From positions 22,490,822 through 22,554,821 of the forward strand of contig CAIIXF020000008.1 in assembly GCA_903813345.2 (NCBI GenBank): a stretch of DNA of 64,000 bases, written 5' to 3'. The notes under the pieces are model-generated. The model ran no database searches, was not told where the DNA came from, and worked only from the letters and a program-made list of their open reading frames with translations. The position numbers and the translations under genes were made by a program. Positions within the stretch are counted from its first letter, which is position 1. Each line of letters begins with the position of its first letter. Source of the stretch: Owenia fusiformis (taxonomy: Eukaryota > Annelida > Polychaeta > Sabellida > Oweniidae). Below, one piece after another: positions 11,944 to 24,655 of the stretch.

Positions 11944-14900
11944 TTAGTCTTCATCAGCATCATCTCTGACGACAGGTTCACCTGAAATGACATCATTGAA
12001 ACATCTAGTGTAAAAATCTACTTTAAAACCTCTACTTATACCAACATACAACAGGACAAGACTAGATATTGAATCCACATGCAAGGTTATATCTTCAGAT
12101 TTGTCAGATGTGTTCAGTTTTTCAAACTATGGATGTTTTTTATTCACAGAAAAAGCTGCATTTTAACACACATGTCCTGTATAAACAACACCCAACCTTT
12201 GAAAAGTACACACTGCTCTTGAACACATTTAGAAAAGAATTGAAAAAGCTATTAGCTGTAATTCTCATACTGGTCACTGGTCCCCATCTGGTAACGTGTT
12301 TACAGCAAAATGGTTGAACTTCCGTAAGAGAGAATTTGTATGTTTTTTTTTATTTTCACCAACAAAGAGGTTGATTTGTATTCAAACATTTTACAGGTAT
12401 GTTAATAGTAACACCCGGTTACTGAAAAGCCACTTAGTCACAAGCATATCCAGCAGCTCCACTAATGAGTGAGAATTCCCTTACTTCAGCAACTGAGATG
12501 TTGTCTGGTGAATTTCATAACATCTTGGTTGCGTTGTGTTAACGCTCTAGCTGCTAAAGGGAGGGGTTTCTCACTTGATCATCGTTTCAAAGCGTTTTGG
12601 TGATGCAAAAACAGATCAAAAAACAATTTTGGTTTACTCAAGATGAGATTTACAAATAGTGTCCTTCTAAATAACATTGCAACTGAGCTTCCATGTCATT
12701 TTGATAAGTTGGACCCAAATGTTAAGACATCACACTGAATATTAGAAATGGAAACACACAGGCTTAGAGAGTTAGATGTTTTATGCAGAAAAAAATGAAA
12801 CCGTACTATGTACACTCTCCTCTAAAAGTGTGATAACATCAACTTGCTATTGGGCCCATAGAGAGTTGATGTTGATCATTTTTAAAAAATCATAAAAAAA
12901 CACAAACCAGCCTTACATAATTAGACTATATCGGAAGTTAGGGCTGATAAATTTTATGAGGGGAGTGTACTTGTAATCTAATCTTGTTCAAAGATACTAA
13001 AGATATGTTTTTTCAAATTGTATGTATTGTTAATGTTGTTACAGCCCCCCCCCCCATAATTTTGGCAAATGAAATAGTGTATTAAAGCCTGCTTATGTTT
13101 AATTCTATATTACAACAAGTATAATAGGTAAGAATTTCATGACAAATATGGATTTGTTAAAATCACCAGATATCAAAAGGATTTAATCAGGATAAAAAGG
13201 GGACTTTCAAAACTTTGGAAGGGGTGTAAAAGTGATTTTGTATGTTGTGCAAAATGTGAGTTCCAGTTAGCATGCAATAAAAAACATTTTTTGGAAAATG
13301 GTACATTTAGTGTATGTATAAAATGTTATAAAAAGTTCATGCCTTATATTGCAATTCTATTGATAATTTAATTTAATATCTAAATGTAAATTTACTATTT
13401 TTCTACTCCTTCACTTTTTTGAACTGAGATCTCAACTTGCTCCAATGATTCACTGACTTAACTGTGTGTGGCCTACAGTCTGACTCAGAATCTGATAAGT
13501 CTCCAGCAGAAATGATTTGAAATCCTGGAGATTAGGATTATAAAAAAGACTAAATGTTGGTTGAATTTAATACAAAAATGTTTTGGTCATAGAGATGTGC
13601 AGTACACAGTTTCAATAAAATACACTGAGATAGTAATTTTTTTATGAAAAATTTAGAAATATCACCCAGAATAGTCTTTTGACATTAGATATAGTCTCTG
13701 TTACATAGTAAATAGTAGAATTAGAGACAATAGGGGTGGCAAAATTGGATTTACAAATTTAGATTTGAAATGCAGAAAAGTGTAAATTGTGGCTTTGCTG
13801 CCTCACAATCAGGTGGATCTAGACCACATAATAAGTTAGTTGTTAGGGAAAAACTGATAAATGATGACATACACCCACAATTTAACTGGACATAAATGTT
13901 AAAACATCTATTTGCTTGATTAGGTATGATGATTTTTGAAAAATGTGTGGCACTGAAAGATATTGAATAAGACCCACTTTGTATCTCTGATTCTACCTAA
14001 AAATGCTGAAATAAAGCTAATTTACGTGATTTATTAACATCATTAGATTAATTCACAAGGAGTTAGTTATCTCAAGCACATTAATAAACACAACCAGAGA
14101 CATACAGACAACAAGAAAGCAATACACATAATGTTATTATGGTATGATATGTAACATTTTCTGACTAAAACTTGATTCAAATACATTTCCAATCCATGAT
14201 ACGAATTTGATCAAAAAATAAACATTTTAACCAGTAGAGACATTTTCAATTCTGGAAATTATTTACATTTACATGTAGTTTTAAAAGACAAAATGTACTG
14301 GAATGAAAATAAATATATATACATCAATTTTACACATACCATCCAATTTTTTGAGTTTGGTAAGCTTTTTGATGACGAGATCCCTCCAGTCCCCATCGGC
14401 TGAATGTTTTTCTTCAAGGGGGTTTCCAGTGAACAAGAGTTCCTCTAAACATGGCAGGTCACTCTATATGTGGAAATAAAATATGCACAGTTTTGACTTA
14501 CAAGTTAATAAATGTATTTCAATGCACTATCCCAGGGTGGGATGAAATAAAAATATCAGATGTACAATCACAAAACATTAATATTAATTATAATCGACTA
14601 GTCTTAGACAAATAATTGTTTTATGGATATTAAAATATTGTTTTTTAAATAGAAAGGAAAAAAGAGTTTGAGAGTATTCATACGTTAATATTATGTACAC
14701 TGTATGATTCAATTTCACAAAGTAAAGTGTACAACAGATAAATCAAATACATTTCAATCTTGTATACAAATGCACACACATCCATAATGAGTAACAATTG
14801 CATTTAAATTACATACCAATTTTCCAAATTCACCCCAGTCCTTGACATTGTTATTGGACATGTAAAGTATCTGAAAACAGAAGTAAAGAAGAAACCATTG

Positions 14901-17900
14901 CATTAAGTCATATTTGCATGAGTGTCTCAAATGTTAACGAAGATCAAGTAAGGATACCCTCTTTTAAACAGTATGACTATTTAAAACAAGAAATATTCCA
15001 CTCAAACAAATTGGATCTTGATCAATGTTAAGACAGGAATTGTCCTTTGAGATGAATTTTTTAGCTCAAGTCATTGATTATCTATAAATGCTTTAAGTAG
15101 GAGAAAACTGATATCATTCAAACACAGTAAAACCTGTGTAAGTTAAGAAGGACACATTTTGTACCTCTAAAAAGTGTTCCATTTGGGAGGTGTTCCACTT
15201 ATAGAGGTTTATTTTACATTAAGTCAGTTGGGCTTGGGAGTTTGAGAAGTGGACCACCAACAGAGGTGTTCCACTTAACAGGTTTTACTGTACAAATTAA
15301 AATCAATGAGAATTAGCTAGCACAAACAGAGAAATACATTTATTTGACTATACAACTTACTAAGTATAAACCATATGTAATAAATAATAAACCAATAATA
15401 CAATCATGTACTTTCCAGTCTACATTGCAGAACACATAATGATACTTACTTTTAGTTTTTTAAGGACATTTATTCCTTTCAACTTTTCTATAAAATTGTA
15501 TGATATCCATAGCTCTTCTAAAGTATCACCAACTGCTTCCTAGAAGACATATATTCATATCGTACATAAATTATCTTTCAAATTGTCACTATGAAGAGGG
15601 TTCTAGGCCTGTTGGTGAAGCTTATCATTTTCATTCTACTAATTGCACGGTGTAAAGGTGTATCTTCTATTTTCTTGTTTACAACTTCAAAAATATTTCA
15701 AAAATGCAGAATGATTTCTGTTTTAAATGACATACATTTGCAATACAATTTCTAAATTGGAAGTCTCCATTAGAGTGTAACATTATCTGTAAAATTTATA
15801 CTACTGTACTAGATAAACATTTTTTTTGTATATAGATTTTGGTCCCAAAAATCAAACTAAAGTAACATACCAATCCTGTTAAACTTTTTATGTTGTTCCT
15901 TCCCAGGGATAGTCTTTTAAGATTTTCTGAAAAAGTAATTTCAGTGTGATTTACACGTACATTGTACAAAAACATATAAACATACTAAGCATTTAAAGGG
16001 TTCCGATAAGATTCCTGTATAAACACAATATGGACGGCTTCAGGCGAGTCAACTGGATGAGTCCATTTTTAAGAAATAAGGGGAGTTTTGTAAAATCCAA
16101 TTTATTGAAATTGCCTTGGAGATAAAGTTATCCGTTTATAATGATTCTGAAAACATTATTGAGAGTGATTGTTCAAAGAATGCATGTACAAAAGCCAATA
16201 TGAATCCTTGTATTAGAACTGCTTTGTTTCATTTGGAGGATATTTCATATGCCATGTTATGTACTAATACGTTATGGGGAAATTTAGATGTCAATTTTTC
16301 CTTATTATACATAAATAGAAGATCCTGAAACTTGTCCATAAATGTGAAATTGATTTGTCAAATAAATATCTCCTTTTATAAATGTGTGACAATCTACAGT
16401 ATAATATACTAATGCTATAACAGTTAGAGGTGTTGACACACCAACCTCGAGCCTGTGAAAACTTGAGTATTATTCCGGGATCGGGCCTTTTATACTTGAG
16501 CAACACCAGAAACGAGCGTTCGATATGTCACCCTTTAAGGAAATTTGTGTATTTCGTGCAATACAAAATAATTCTCAGTTTTCCTAAATGTTTTCGACTT
16601 CAATATCTTGTTGCTTCCGTAATCTTAATTGTCCAGGTGGTCTGTTGGCAGAATTGTTGCCTCAAGTACTTTTTTGGTTGTAGGCTCGCTTGTTATTACG
16701 CAGAAATAAACAAGTATCAGAGTACTATAGCCACATGATGTCAGTTTTATAAACAATGTAAAATTAATGTCTATCTACATATTCCATTTTGATACATGTG
16801 TGGCACAATTTGGTTATCTTGAGATGTAGCATTTCACAGTCCGCCAATATACAGTACAGAACATACAATGTATTGTACATATACATGTACCCAGTAAGTT
16901 GCGCATGTAAATACATACCAATATGTATCTTGGTGTACAATCATCCATGATATGTTGCTATTTTATATGTATTGGTCTGATAAAAATGCAGTATACGTTT
17001 TCAATATCTATCCAAAATATATACTCAAAACTATAAAAATACATGAAAATATATCTTACAAGTAACATCATGAATAAGTATTAGCAATATAGAATATGTT
17101 ACATAGCTAGACTTGCAAACATGGACTATTGTTTAGCATGTGTCTCAGGCCTGTCAACTTGGGAACACCTAACATGAGGTATGGAATATTTCAGGCAAAA
17201 TGCGTGACATATTCGGTGTCTGCGTGAAAAGTCCGAACGAAATGCGTTCGTTTTTGTTTTTTTTTCGGTTTTGTGGTGTATCGCCGATCATTTTTAAAAA
17301 ATTTTCAACAGGAATATTTTTGCTGGACAATAATCAGGTAAAATGCGTATTTGCTTGACATACTGCGTGACAGCAAATGTGTGACAAATACGCAAATTGC
17401 GGGACAGTTGGACGGCTTGGTGTCTCGACCGTCCTCTCACACCTTTCTGAGCAAAACTTTGGTTGAGCCTATTTATATTTATAGTACGGACACCTGAGCA
17501 CTCTATATAGTTTCGCACAAACTTTAAGGATAAGATAGACAAAGTAAAATGAATACTTACTGAGACCATTCAGATTGGCTATTTTTTCAATACAGTTTGT
17601 AGATAAAGACAACTTTCTGAAATAAAACAATGTTCTATAAGTTTTTGTTTATTACATGCGCAATACAAAAAAATCACAATTTCATCAAGATGGAGAAATG
17701 TCACAAAATGGATCTGAATGGTTTAAGTCATTATATCATTCGGGTATATCGTATACATAAATCTCCCTCAGCAAGTATTGAACTCCCTTGTTTTGGGAGA
17801 TAGATGGTGCAAAATTTATATACTGAAAATACTTATGAAATTTTACAATATTTTGTATTTGTAAAAGGCAGGAGAGAAAAACAATTCTCTTCATGCAATT

Positions 17901-20307
17901 GATGCAAATACACAAAAAATGATTCAATTGAAAAACACTTACTGGCAACATGTGAGTGTTGATAAAGATGCATCCATTTTTTCAATGGGAGAGATTTGGA
18001 AGTAAAGATCAACCTTTATTGCATCACAAGCTTTCTCGCCATTTTTTTCCTCCTGAAAGTACAAATTATCTTTAAAACATGGCAGATCCTTGTTCCTCTA
18101 CATTTCCATGGTCAATTCTTGTGAGAACATTAAATGGAAGGAACTACATGGTGATAATTCAGAGGAACTACGTTTTATTTAACGCCGTCTTTACATTAGA
18201 TGGACCCCAAAAAATAATGTTGGACGGAAAAATAAAAAACTCCAGAGTCCCTTGGACGCACTTTATTTTTACAGCAATTTCCAAAAACCTTACCTCTTAG
18301 AACACTCAACCAGTAGTACAAATGAAAGAATATAAATTGGCCTACCTTGTGAAGACAAAATCTAAGTATAATAGGCAGATAATCAGCAGTGTTTCAGAGA
18401 AACACTGAGATAATTATCTTACTGTAATTCGGCCACCATTTTGATTGACCTCTAAAACCAAAACATCATTGCTTTGAGATTAATGGGTCAGTAGCAAAAA
18501 ACATTTATCACTGTCCTGCCATCTTTCAATGGATACTATTATTAACAATTAGCCTACACATAAACTTGACAACAAACTGTTTAATTAATACAATTGATCT
18601 TTTTGGCATTATCTTACATCATAGTGAGAAAGCACAAAGGGCAACATTTGAAAACAAATAAAATATTACAAGTCAAAAATACATATCAAACTATTGAATG
18701 TTGATCTTTATATTTCATTGAGATTGATAATGTGTCAGAAAGGAATATTGAGTTTATTAATTTACATCAGAGTGAGGAGGAACAAGGGGCAACATTGAAA
18801 AACAAAGTAATTAAGAAAAAAATTAATTACAATCAATTATGTATTATAAATATTATTATTGGAAATTTTTTGCCGAGATATGCCAGAATGCACCAGAGAG
18901 GGTCTAAATTACAAAATTGTCTGAGCTAGTATGTACCTACAGTACATGTATGTGTATTATTTGAACAGATTTAGATAAAAAGAGGAAAAATTGAATTATC
19001 ATTACATCCTTCATGTATTGACAATGATGATAATGAACATTATGAAATGTTACAATAAATATGTTTATGTAGTTGTAAGTTTAGTAAATATAAAATCACT
19101 CCATAAGACTACATGGTAAAAAAGACAAAAATGCCTTACATTTGTGATACTTTAGAAAAAAAACGAGTACTTGAATTTGCTTTATCTAATTTTTTCATTT
19201 TTAATTAGTTTCAGGCCTTTTATTTTTCGGACCCACTTTTTTTGGTTTGGACTCCATTTTTTTTTACCGTGGGGTCCATTGGACCCACTTTTTGGTAACA
19301 CTAAATAAAACGCTGAGGAAGGTGAGTCTGACAACAACAAACCCCAATGTCAAGTTTTGTGGCCATATTGCTGCTTTGCCTGTTCTGTAAATATGTATCA
19401 AATGATAGCTTGATGAAAAGATGGCGTTCTATAGCATAGATTCAGGAACATGGTAATTGGTGCAAAAGTGAAATGAGAATAAATGTCTATGTCTATGTCA
19501 ATTTAATGGAAAGAAAGGGACGAGGGGCAATCTGTGTCAGGTTTTATCTCGTTCCAAGACTATCTCTACGTTCTAGTCTTGCGAACGTCTTATTCTTTTG
19601 TCTGTACGATTACAACATGGGAGAAATTTCTACGCTTCTTACACTTAAGATACCTATTTCAATAGATTCCTTGGTATTTTACCATTCTTTTCGTGTAGTT
19701 GAATCCACAATTGTGTGGGTTTATCGGCAGAACGAAGAGGTTTTCATTTTTGATAGCAATATTTGCGTGTAATATTTAACTTATTTCAACCGTCAAATTC
19801 CTCCATTCAGTTCCCGGCATGCACCAGTCATAAGGGAAATCCCTGGGGAATTCCCCTTCCGACATTTTGAAAATTGCTGATATATTTCCGATGTAAAAAC
19901 TAAAATATCTTCGTTCTGCCGATAAACCCATACAATTGGCGATCTAACAACATAAAAAGAATTCTAAAATACTAAGGAATATATCGAGGAAGGTCATTTA
20001 GGTGTGCAATGCGTAGTATTTTCTCCAACTTTGTAAAAACATTGACTGCCCAATTATATGCGCGTACGACCACAATCTAAAGGGGTTGTAGAATGCGATA
20101 ATGTCAGGTTCACTTTTTTGAATTTGAATTTTGAGTGCTACAGTACTTACCCATTTTGCTAGAGCTTCCTTGATTGTGGTACCCTTCGACTGGAATAAAA
20201 AAAACACCGACCATCAATTGAGGATGTTGAACAAGTAATAAACAATAAAACTGAGTATTTATGCAATAAAATTACGATTTGTTGAAAGTTTTTATTTTTC
20301 TCACCAT
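11944..20307 (-). CDS. DNAL1: Dynein axonemal light chain 1 (LC1), complete
   Basis: Nine coding exons: 20305-20307 (ATG only), 20151-20189, 17943-18052, 17561-17616, 15871-15926, 15450-15539, 14817-14870, 14340-14463, 11944-11981. All splice sites are GT-AG and every phase closes, giving 189 residues; the human protein has 190. The start [14 protein letters not shown] matches the family N-terminus. SDS22-type leucine-rich repeats fill roughly residues 45-165 ([72 protein letters not shown]). The acidic tail is [14 protein letters not shown]1 binds the gamma heavy chain motor domain of outer-arm dynein in motile cilia and is needed for beating. It shares a short divergent promoter region with MRPS10. 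The introns carry several small transposons. The ATG-only first exon is unusual but is forced by the donor directly after it. Confidence 0.96.
12810..12970. mobile_element. Short MITE with GTACACTC ends, DNAL1 intron
   Basis: GTACACTCTCCTCTAAAA at the left is mirrored by TTTTATGAGGGGAGTGTAC at the right, across about 161 bp. No target duplication is obvious and nothing is coded. Confidence 0.45.
15125..15290. mobile_element. Short pogo-like MITE with CAGTAAAACC ends
   Basis: CAGTAAAACCTGT at the left is mirrored by ACAGGTTTTACTG at the right. The interior contains paired GTTCCACTT blocks. Related half-elements lie near 22990-23160, 3570-3640 and 48560-48605. The ends resemble Tc1/pogo MITEs; the flanking TA is present only on the right. 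Confidence 0.45.
17146..17419. mobile_element. Non-autonomous DNA element, CAGGCCTGTCAAC ends, 6-bp duplication
   Basis: It starts CAGGCCTGTCAACTTGGGAA and ends GCGGGACAGTTGGACGGCTTG-like, flanked by GTGTCT on both sides (17140-17145, 17420-17425). It is the reverse-oriented, shorter relative of the copy at 51980-52483. It lies in a DNAL1 intron and no protein is encoded. Confidence 0.8.
19602..19945. repeat. Dispersed arm-loop-arm repeat, copy 1
   Basis: A left arm (about 19602-19736, ending TTTATCGGCAGAAC) is partly mirrored at 19915-19945 (GTTCTGCCGATAAACCCAT). The intervening loop contains CAACCGTCAAATTCCTCCAT. A second copy at 31411-31700 has the same arm, but its loop is in the opposite orientation. 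Lies in the DNAL1 first intron region. Confidence 0.7.
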
Positions 20308-20561
20308 TTTGATACTTCCGGTTTGTCGCTATAGTAAAACCTTACGGAGTGAATCAATCCACGACACGCCATGATATATTTTATCTCCATTTCTATATCT
20401 TACGTCTGTAGCAATATAATCAATAGTATATCCTAAAACTAAATAAATGATAATATAAGACCTATAAATATACACGTTGTGTGACTAGAACAATATTATA
20501 TAAACAGATAAATAAGATATATTTAGAGGCTGTAAATAAATTTTGGGTGATATAAATCAAA
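20308..20561. promoter_or_regulatory. Divergent promoter region shared by DNAL1 and MRPS10
   Basis: Only 254 bp separate the two start codons, which face away from each other, so both transcription starts must lie in or very near this stretch. ACTTCCGG at 20314-20321 is a good ETS/GABP-type core, common in promoters of mitochondrial ribosomal genes and in bidirectional promoters. The MRPS10 start sits in AAAATGGCAGCC, which fits the YY1 consensus. No TATA box is placed convincingly for either gene. Confidence 0.7.
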
Positions 20562-23500
20562 ATGGCAGCCTCCATGTCGCTTACAAAAATTTCAACATTT
20601 ATCAGAAATACGGTAATTCTTCTTTTTATTGAGACCTAATTTAGACAATTTATGATGTTTTGATAGTGAAATGAATAAAAATTTCAATAAAACACGTTAG
20701 ACCGGACTGACTGTAGCTAGCAAAATAAAAAGTATGAATCATAATATTCCACAGACACGAAGAGTTCATTCCCCTCCACTATGTATTAGGTAGAAAGACA
20801 GGCTCGTACAGTATCTCGGGAAAACTAAGACTATACTACACTTCACTGAATAGTGTCATGCATTATTTTTTGTCCCAATGCAAAATTAGGCCAGGGTGCA
20901 TGTTTGGGATTTTTCTGCATTCCTCAATAGAGTCACATGTTATTGGCTCACACAGTGAGCCTATGGGATCGACCAGGCGTCCATCCGTCCGTCAACATTG
21001 GCCGCACAAATTAAAACTGCTATTCAGATTGAGTCATAACCACATTCATTTTATGCATATCCATAATGCCTTATCATCGCCAATGTAATTGTTATATTAT
21101 TTACTAAAGACAGGTGCTTCAAATTATTTTTGCACTCTATCTATCCCTGAAAAAACACTCTGTAAAATTTCTTCTCATTCAAATATAGATGAATGAGAAA
21201 GACTTGATAAATGAAGGTCACACTCACAAACACGTGAAAATTGCTTGAAATGTCCACACACTTGTTCCTACATCCTGATTTCCATCACTTATCATTTAAT
21301 TTGAATTAATTTCAACTACAACATATAAAACTTAACATCAGCTTTCACTCTGGTTTATCAGACCCTGTTTATCTGATGTTTATGATGTTCCAAGGAATGG
21401 TACTTATGTACAGGCTATGGATAACACAGAGTTGAGTATATTTGCTTTTATCTATTTGCAGCTTCCTAAAGCTCCACAGATCTGTACTCAAGCCATACTT
21501 CCAGCTTGTTGTACAATGACCAGATTACAGTCAATGGAACATAGGTATGTGAATTTTCTGTTTGCTATTTTCCAAACGTTTCTATTGGAATAATAGATGT
21601 AACATGTACTAGTCTATTAGATTTGTTATGACATCATAGAGTACATTCATTATATTACATATTTTTATTGTATTTTAGGGTTCCACTGATACCAGGTGGA
21701 CTTCATCGTTTTTATTCAGCAGAATCTTGGCAGAGTTCAACAGCACCAACGACTACTTCCCACCAGCAAGTAAGTTCATAGACAAACTCAATTATATAGA
21801 TTAAAATTAAAAAGGGTAAGCCTGACAAAAAGGTTATCGAGGTTAAAAGAATAATTCAAGGAGACCTACATTGAAAAGAGATATTCATCCAGTAAAGAAA
21901 CCAAGAACAGACCAGGAAATTGACAAGGAAGTGGGGACCCATAAATATTATGTAACAATCTTTTTAAACTCCCTTTTAATTTCTAAATGAGGCCCACTTC
22001 TGTAAGGTTCACTAAGGCCATTTGAAGTTGAAAACATGTCAGTATTCTCCACAGGATTTTTTCTTGAGTAGGTGCAAAATTCTCATTTTCACAACTCAGA
22101 TCGAAATTGGTCAAACTATGCCTATTTTTCTCATTATCAAGTGGGTGCAAGTGAATTCTCAGGTGGGTGCAAGCCTGTTTTTAAAATCTCAGATGGGTGC
22201 TGTACCCACTACTTTTAATACTGGGGAGATCACTATGCTTAACATCCACTCCCTTCTATGATGTATGACTATTTTCAAAATACAAATAAAGTGCCCATAT
22301 ATGTTTGTATGTACTTGTTATGGTCCTGTTCAAGTTCAAAATTAAAAATTCTCCTTTATGTGACCATTGTGGAGTAAATGACACTATTGTACATCATTTT
22401 ATTAAATGTAATAAAGTTAATGATATTTGGAATAATTTCAATTTGTCAGATGAACAAATTTTAGGTCTTCAAACATGTTCTAATTATAAAGAAGTTCTAT
22501 TAGCAAGAAAAACAATCCAAATTTTTAACTGTCAAAACTATTTAGGTACATGTAATATTAAAAGCGAGTTTAACAAACAAAAGATATTAAATTTGTAAGA
22601 CTAAGGTATGTTTATTTTGTATGATGATTGATGTTAATATGTAATTGTATGTAAATTTAAAAGGAAAATAAATGTTATTTAAAAAGAAACAAAAAAAAAC
22701 AAACTTGTTATGCATTCAAATGATGATAGAAACTTTAAGATTTTCACTGTACATGTAGTGTGATCTTCAGCCAAATCTTGTGTAGTTGTTATTTGTGAAT
22801 GACTATTTCTGATTCTACAGGTTGAGCCCGAAGTGACTGATGAAGCAGATGTCTTGTACAAGTCAGTAGAGATTGAAGCTAAAGGCCATGAACTTGCAGT
22901 GTTAGATAGTTATGAGAAGTTTTGCTGCCTAGCTGCCAAGGAACTAGGCCTGAACATGGCAAATGTGTAAGCTAAACAACATAGTAGAACCAAATTATAT
23001 ATACATTAAGACCTGTATATTCAATGTCCCTCCAATCTCTCAATGGGAACACCTTTTGGTCCCATTTTTTAATTTGCCAAAGATACCAGTTATAAACCTC
23101 AAAACCTGCCAAACTGAACATTAGGCCTTAGTAGCATTTAGCATTGGACAGGTTTTAACTGTTATTACTTATTCAATACAGCTCTACTAATATGATAATT
23201 CGGTTATCTTGGACGTTATATATTGTAAATTACTTTGATTTGGCACACACTTTGATTTGACAATTAATATCAGTTCTTTCAGGTTTGCAAATTGACCTCT
23301 GATATTTTCTAGAATTGCAATTATTCAGAAAATTTTGAAAAAGTCAGGTTGAATAGTGCATTTACATTATATGATGTTTTGATTTTATATTTTCTATGAT
23401 AATATTTGTTTGATTAGGTGGACTCCCCCAAGGAACATCCTTAGAAGGACATTGCTGAAGTCTAAGCATATTTACAAGAAGCATAGGGTGCAATATGAAA

Positions 23501-24655
23501 TAAGAACATATTTTAGAGTCTTCCAAGTAAGTATTAGTGCACTGACTACAAATGATGGAGCATGTCAGTATTAAATTAGTGTCCATTGGTTGGTCAGTGT
23601 GGTTGCAAAGTCTGTTAATTAAATGTGTACATTGAAGACAGTTTATTTGCCAAAAAATCTCATTTTCTCATAAGAGCATTCATTTCTAACGTAAGCTTGA
23701 ATGCCTTGGTGAAGTCATACATATTTTACAATATAATCTTTATGTCACCACCACATGTGGTGACATATTGTTATAGTCTACAACTTTTTTGTGAATGGTG
23801 TTGGATGTTTGGTGTTCGATGTTCAGCATCTGTAACAATTGGCAGGTAGTGACATTTTGCATGGTATTGGTTTGCTGAATTTGGTTTGAAATATGTATGC
23901 ATATATTACATGCACATCAATAATTAAAAATGAAAAATCCTTAGCTGTTTCAGCATGTGTTGTGTACCATAAACAGTTTTATGAAAAACATGCCAAAAAG
24001 ATGAAAAACATGCGATAAGTCTTTTTCAAATAAATCAAATATCAACACCTCTACATTTTCTGTTATCACCTACCAAGTTTTTCTCATATTGCAGTTAAAA
24101 CATATAACAGGCTGCAGTGCTGACACCTATCTGGAGTACATACAAAGGAATCTCCCAGAAGGAATGGCCATGAAGGTGACTCGAGTAAGTTGGAGGATCT
24201 ACAAGTTGTTTAGTTTAAAAAAAGAAAACATAGGATGATTTATCTGAATTAACACAGAATCATCCTTTTGTCCAGCCAGTTATAACCAAACTATCATATT
24301 CAATAGTACATATAGGATGTTATGATGGGTACAGTCACACTCTTCCATGACAGCTCCCTAATGTTTGAGCTCTCGATTTTCAATTTGCAGGATTATTCCC
24401 ACCTTTTTTAAGAAATGACATCTATCAATTCTTTTGATTTCATTCTTTTATCTGTCTAAACTGGTGTTATCATCGATTCAATGTCAGCTGGTTTAGAGTT
24501 TCAGCTGGCAATCCACTTTCTCACCAAATTAATCAAAACCCATCTTTTTATTTCAGAATCGTTTAGAAGCAATACCAGACCATATACAACCTCCTGAAGA
24601 TTTTGCTGGGAAAAGTGATGAACTGCCATACCCTCCTTACAATAAACAAAGCTAG
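20562..24655 (+). CDS. MRPS10: Mitochondrial small-subunit ribosomal protein uS10m, complete
   Basis: Seven exons: 20562-20612, 21462-21544, 21679-21769, 22821-22966, 23418-23526, 24095-24184, 24557-24655. Splice sites and phases all agree and give 222 residues; human is 201. The N-terminus ([16 protein letters not shown]) is basic and hydroxylated, as expected for a mitochondrial presequence. The uS10 fold runs from about [20 protein letters not shown] to [16 protein letters not shown], and includes [19 protein letters not shown] and [17 protein letters not shown]. The protein is part of the head of the mitoribosomal 28S subunit. It is divergently paired with DNAL1 and converges on DCAF4. 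A truncated LINE lies in its third intron. Candidate poly(A) signal AATAAA at 25341-25346. Confidence 0.97.
22315..22700 (+). mobile_element. 3'-end fragment of a LINE in an MRPS10 intron
   Basis: About 90 codons read as the C-terminus of a non-LTR retrotransposon. The zinc-knuckle-like [17 protein letters not shown] (C-x2-C-x7-H-x4-C) is followed by the DIWNNF segment, a TAA stop, and an A-rich tail around 22665-22700. The same C-terminal motif spacing occurs in the larger LINE at 49741-51530. Heavily 5'-truncated, as is usual for this class, and co-oriented with MRPS10. Confidence 0.8.
23735..23960. repeat. Dispersed GTGGTGACAT repeat
   Basis: CCACATGTGGTGACATATTG is followed by a block with CAGCATCTGTAAC and GTGACATTTTGCATG. 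The same block order recurs in pieces at 9815-10060, 36470-36560 and 53680-53720. It probably belongs to an old non-autonomous transposon family that also seeded the tandem arrays at 4863 and 52790. Confidence 0.5.

Noticed and set aside
18079-18300. 73-codon + ORF in the DNAL1 intron
   Set aside because: It overlaps the boundary of a minus-strand DNAL1 exon region and shares GGACCC/TTTATTT blocks with 19200-19310, so it is repeat-derived.
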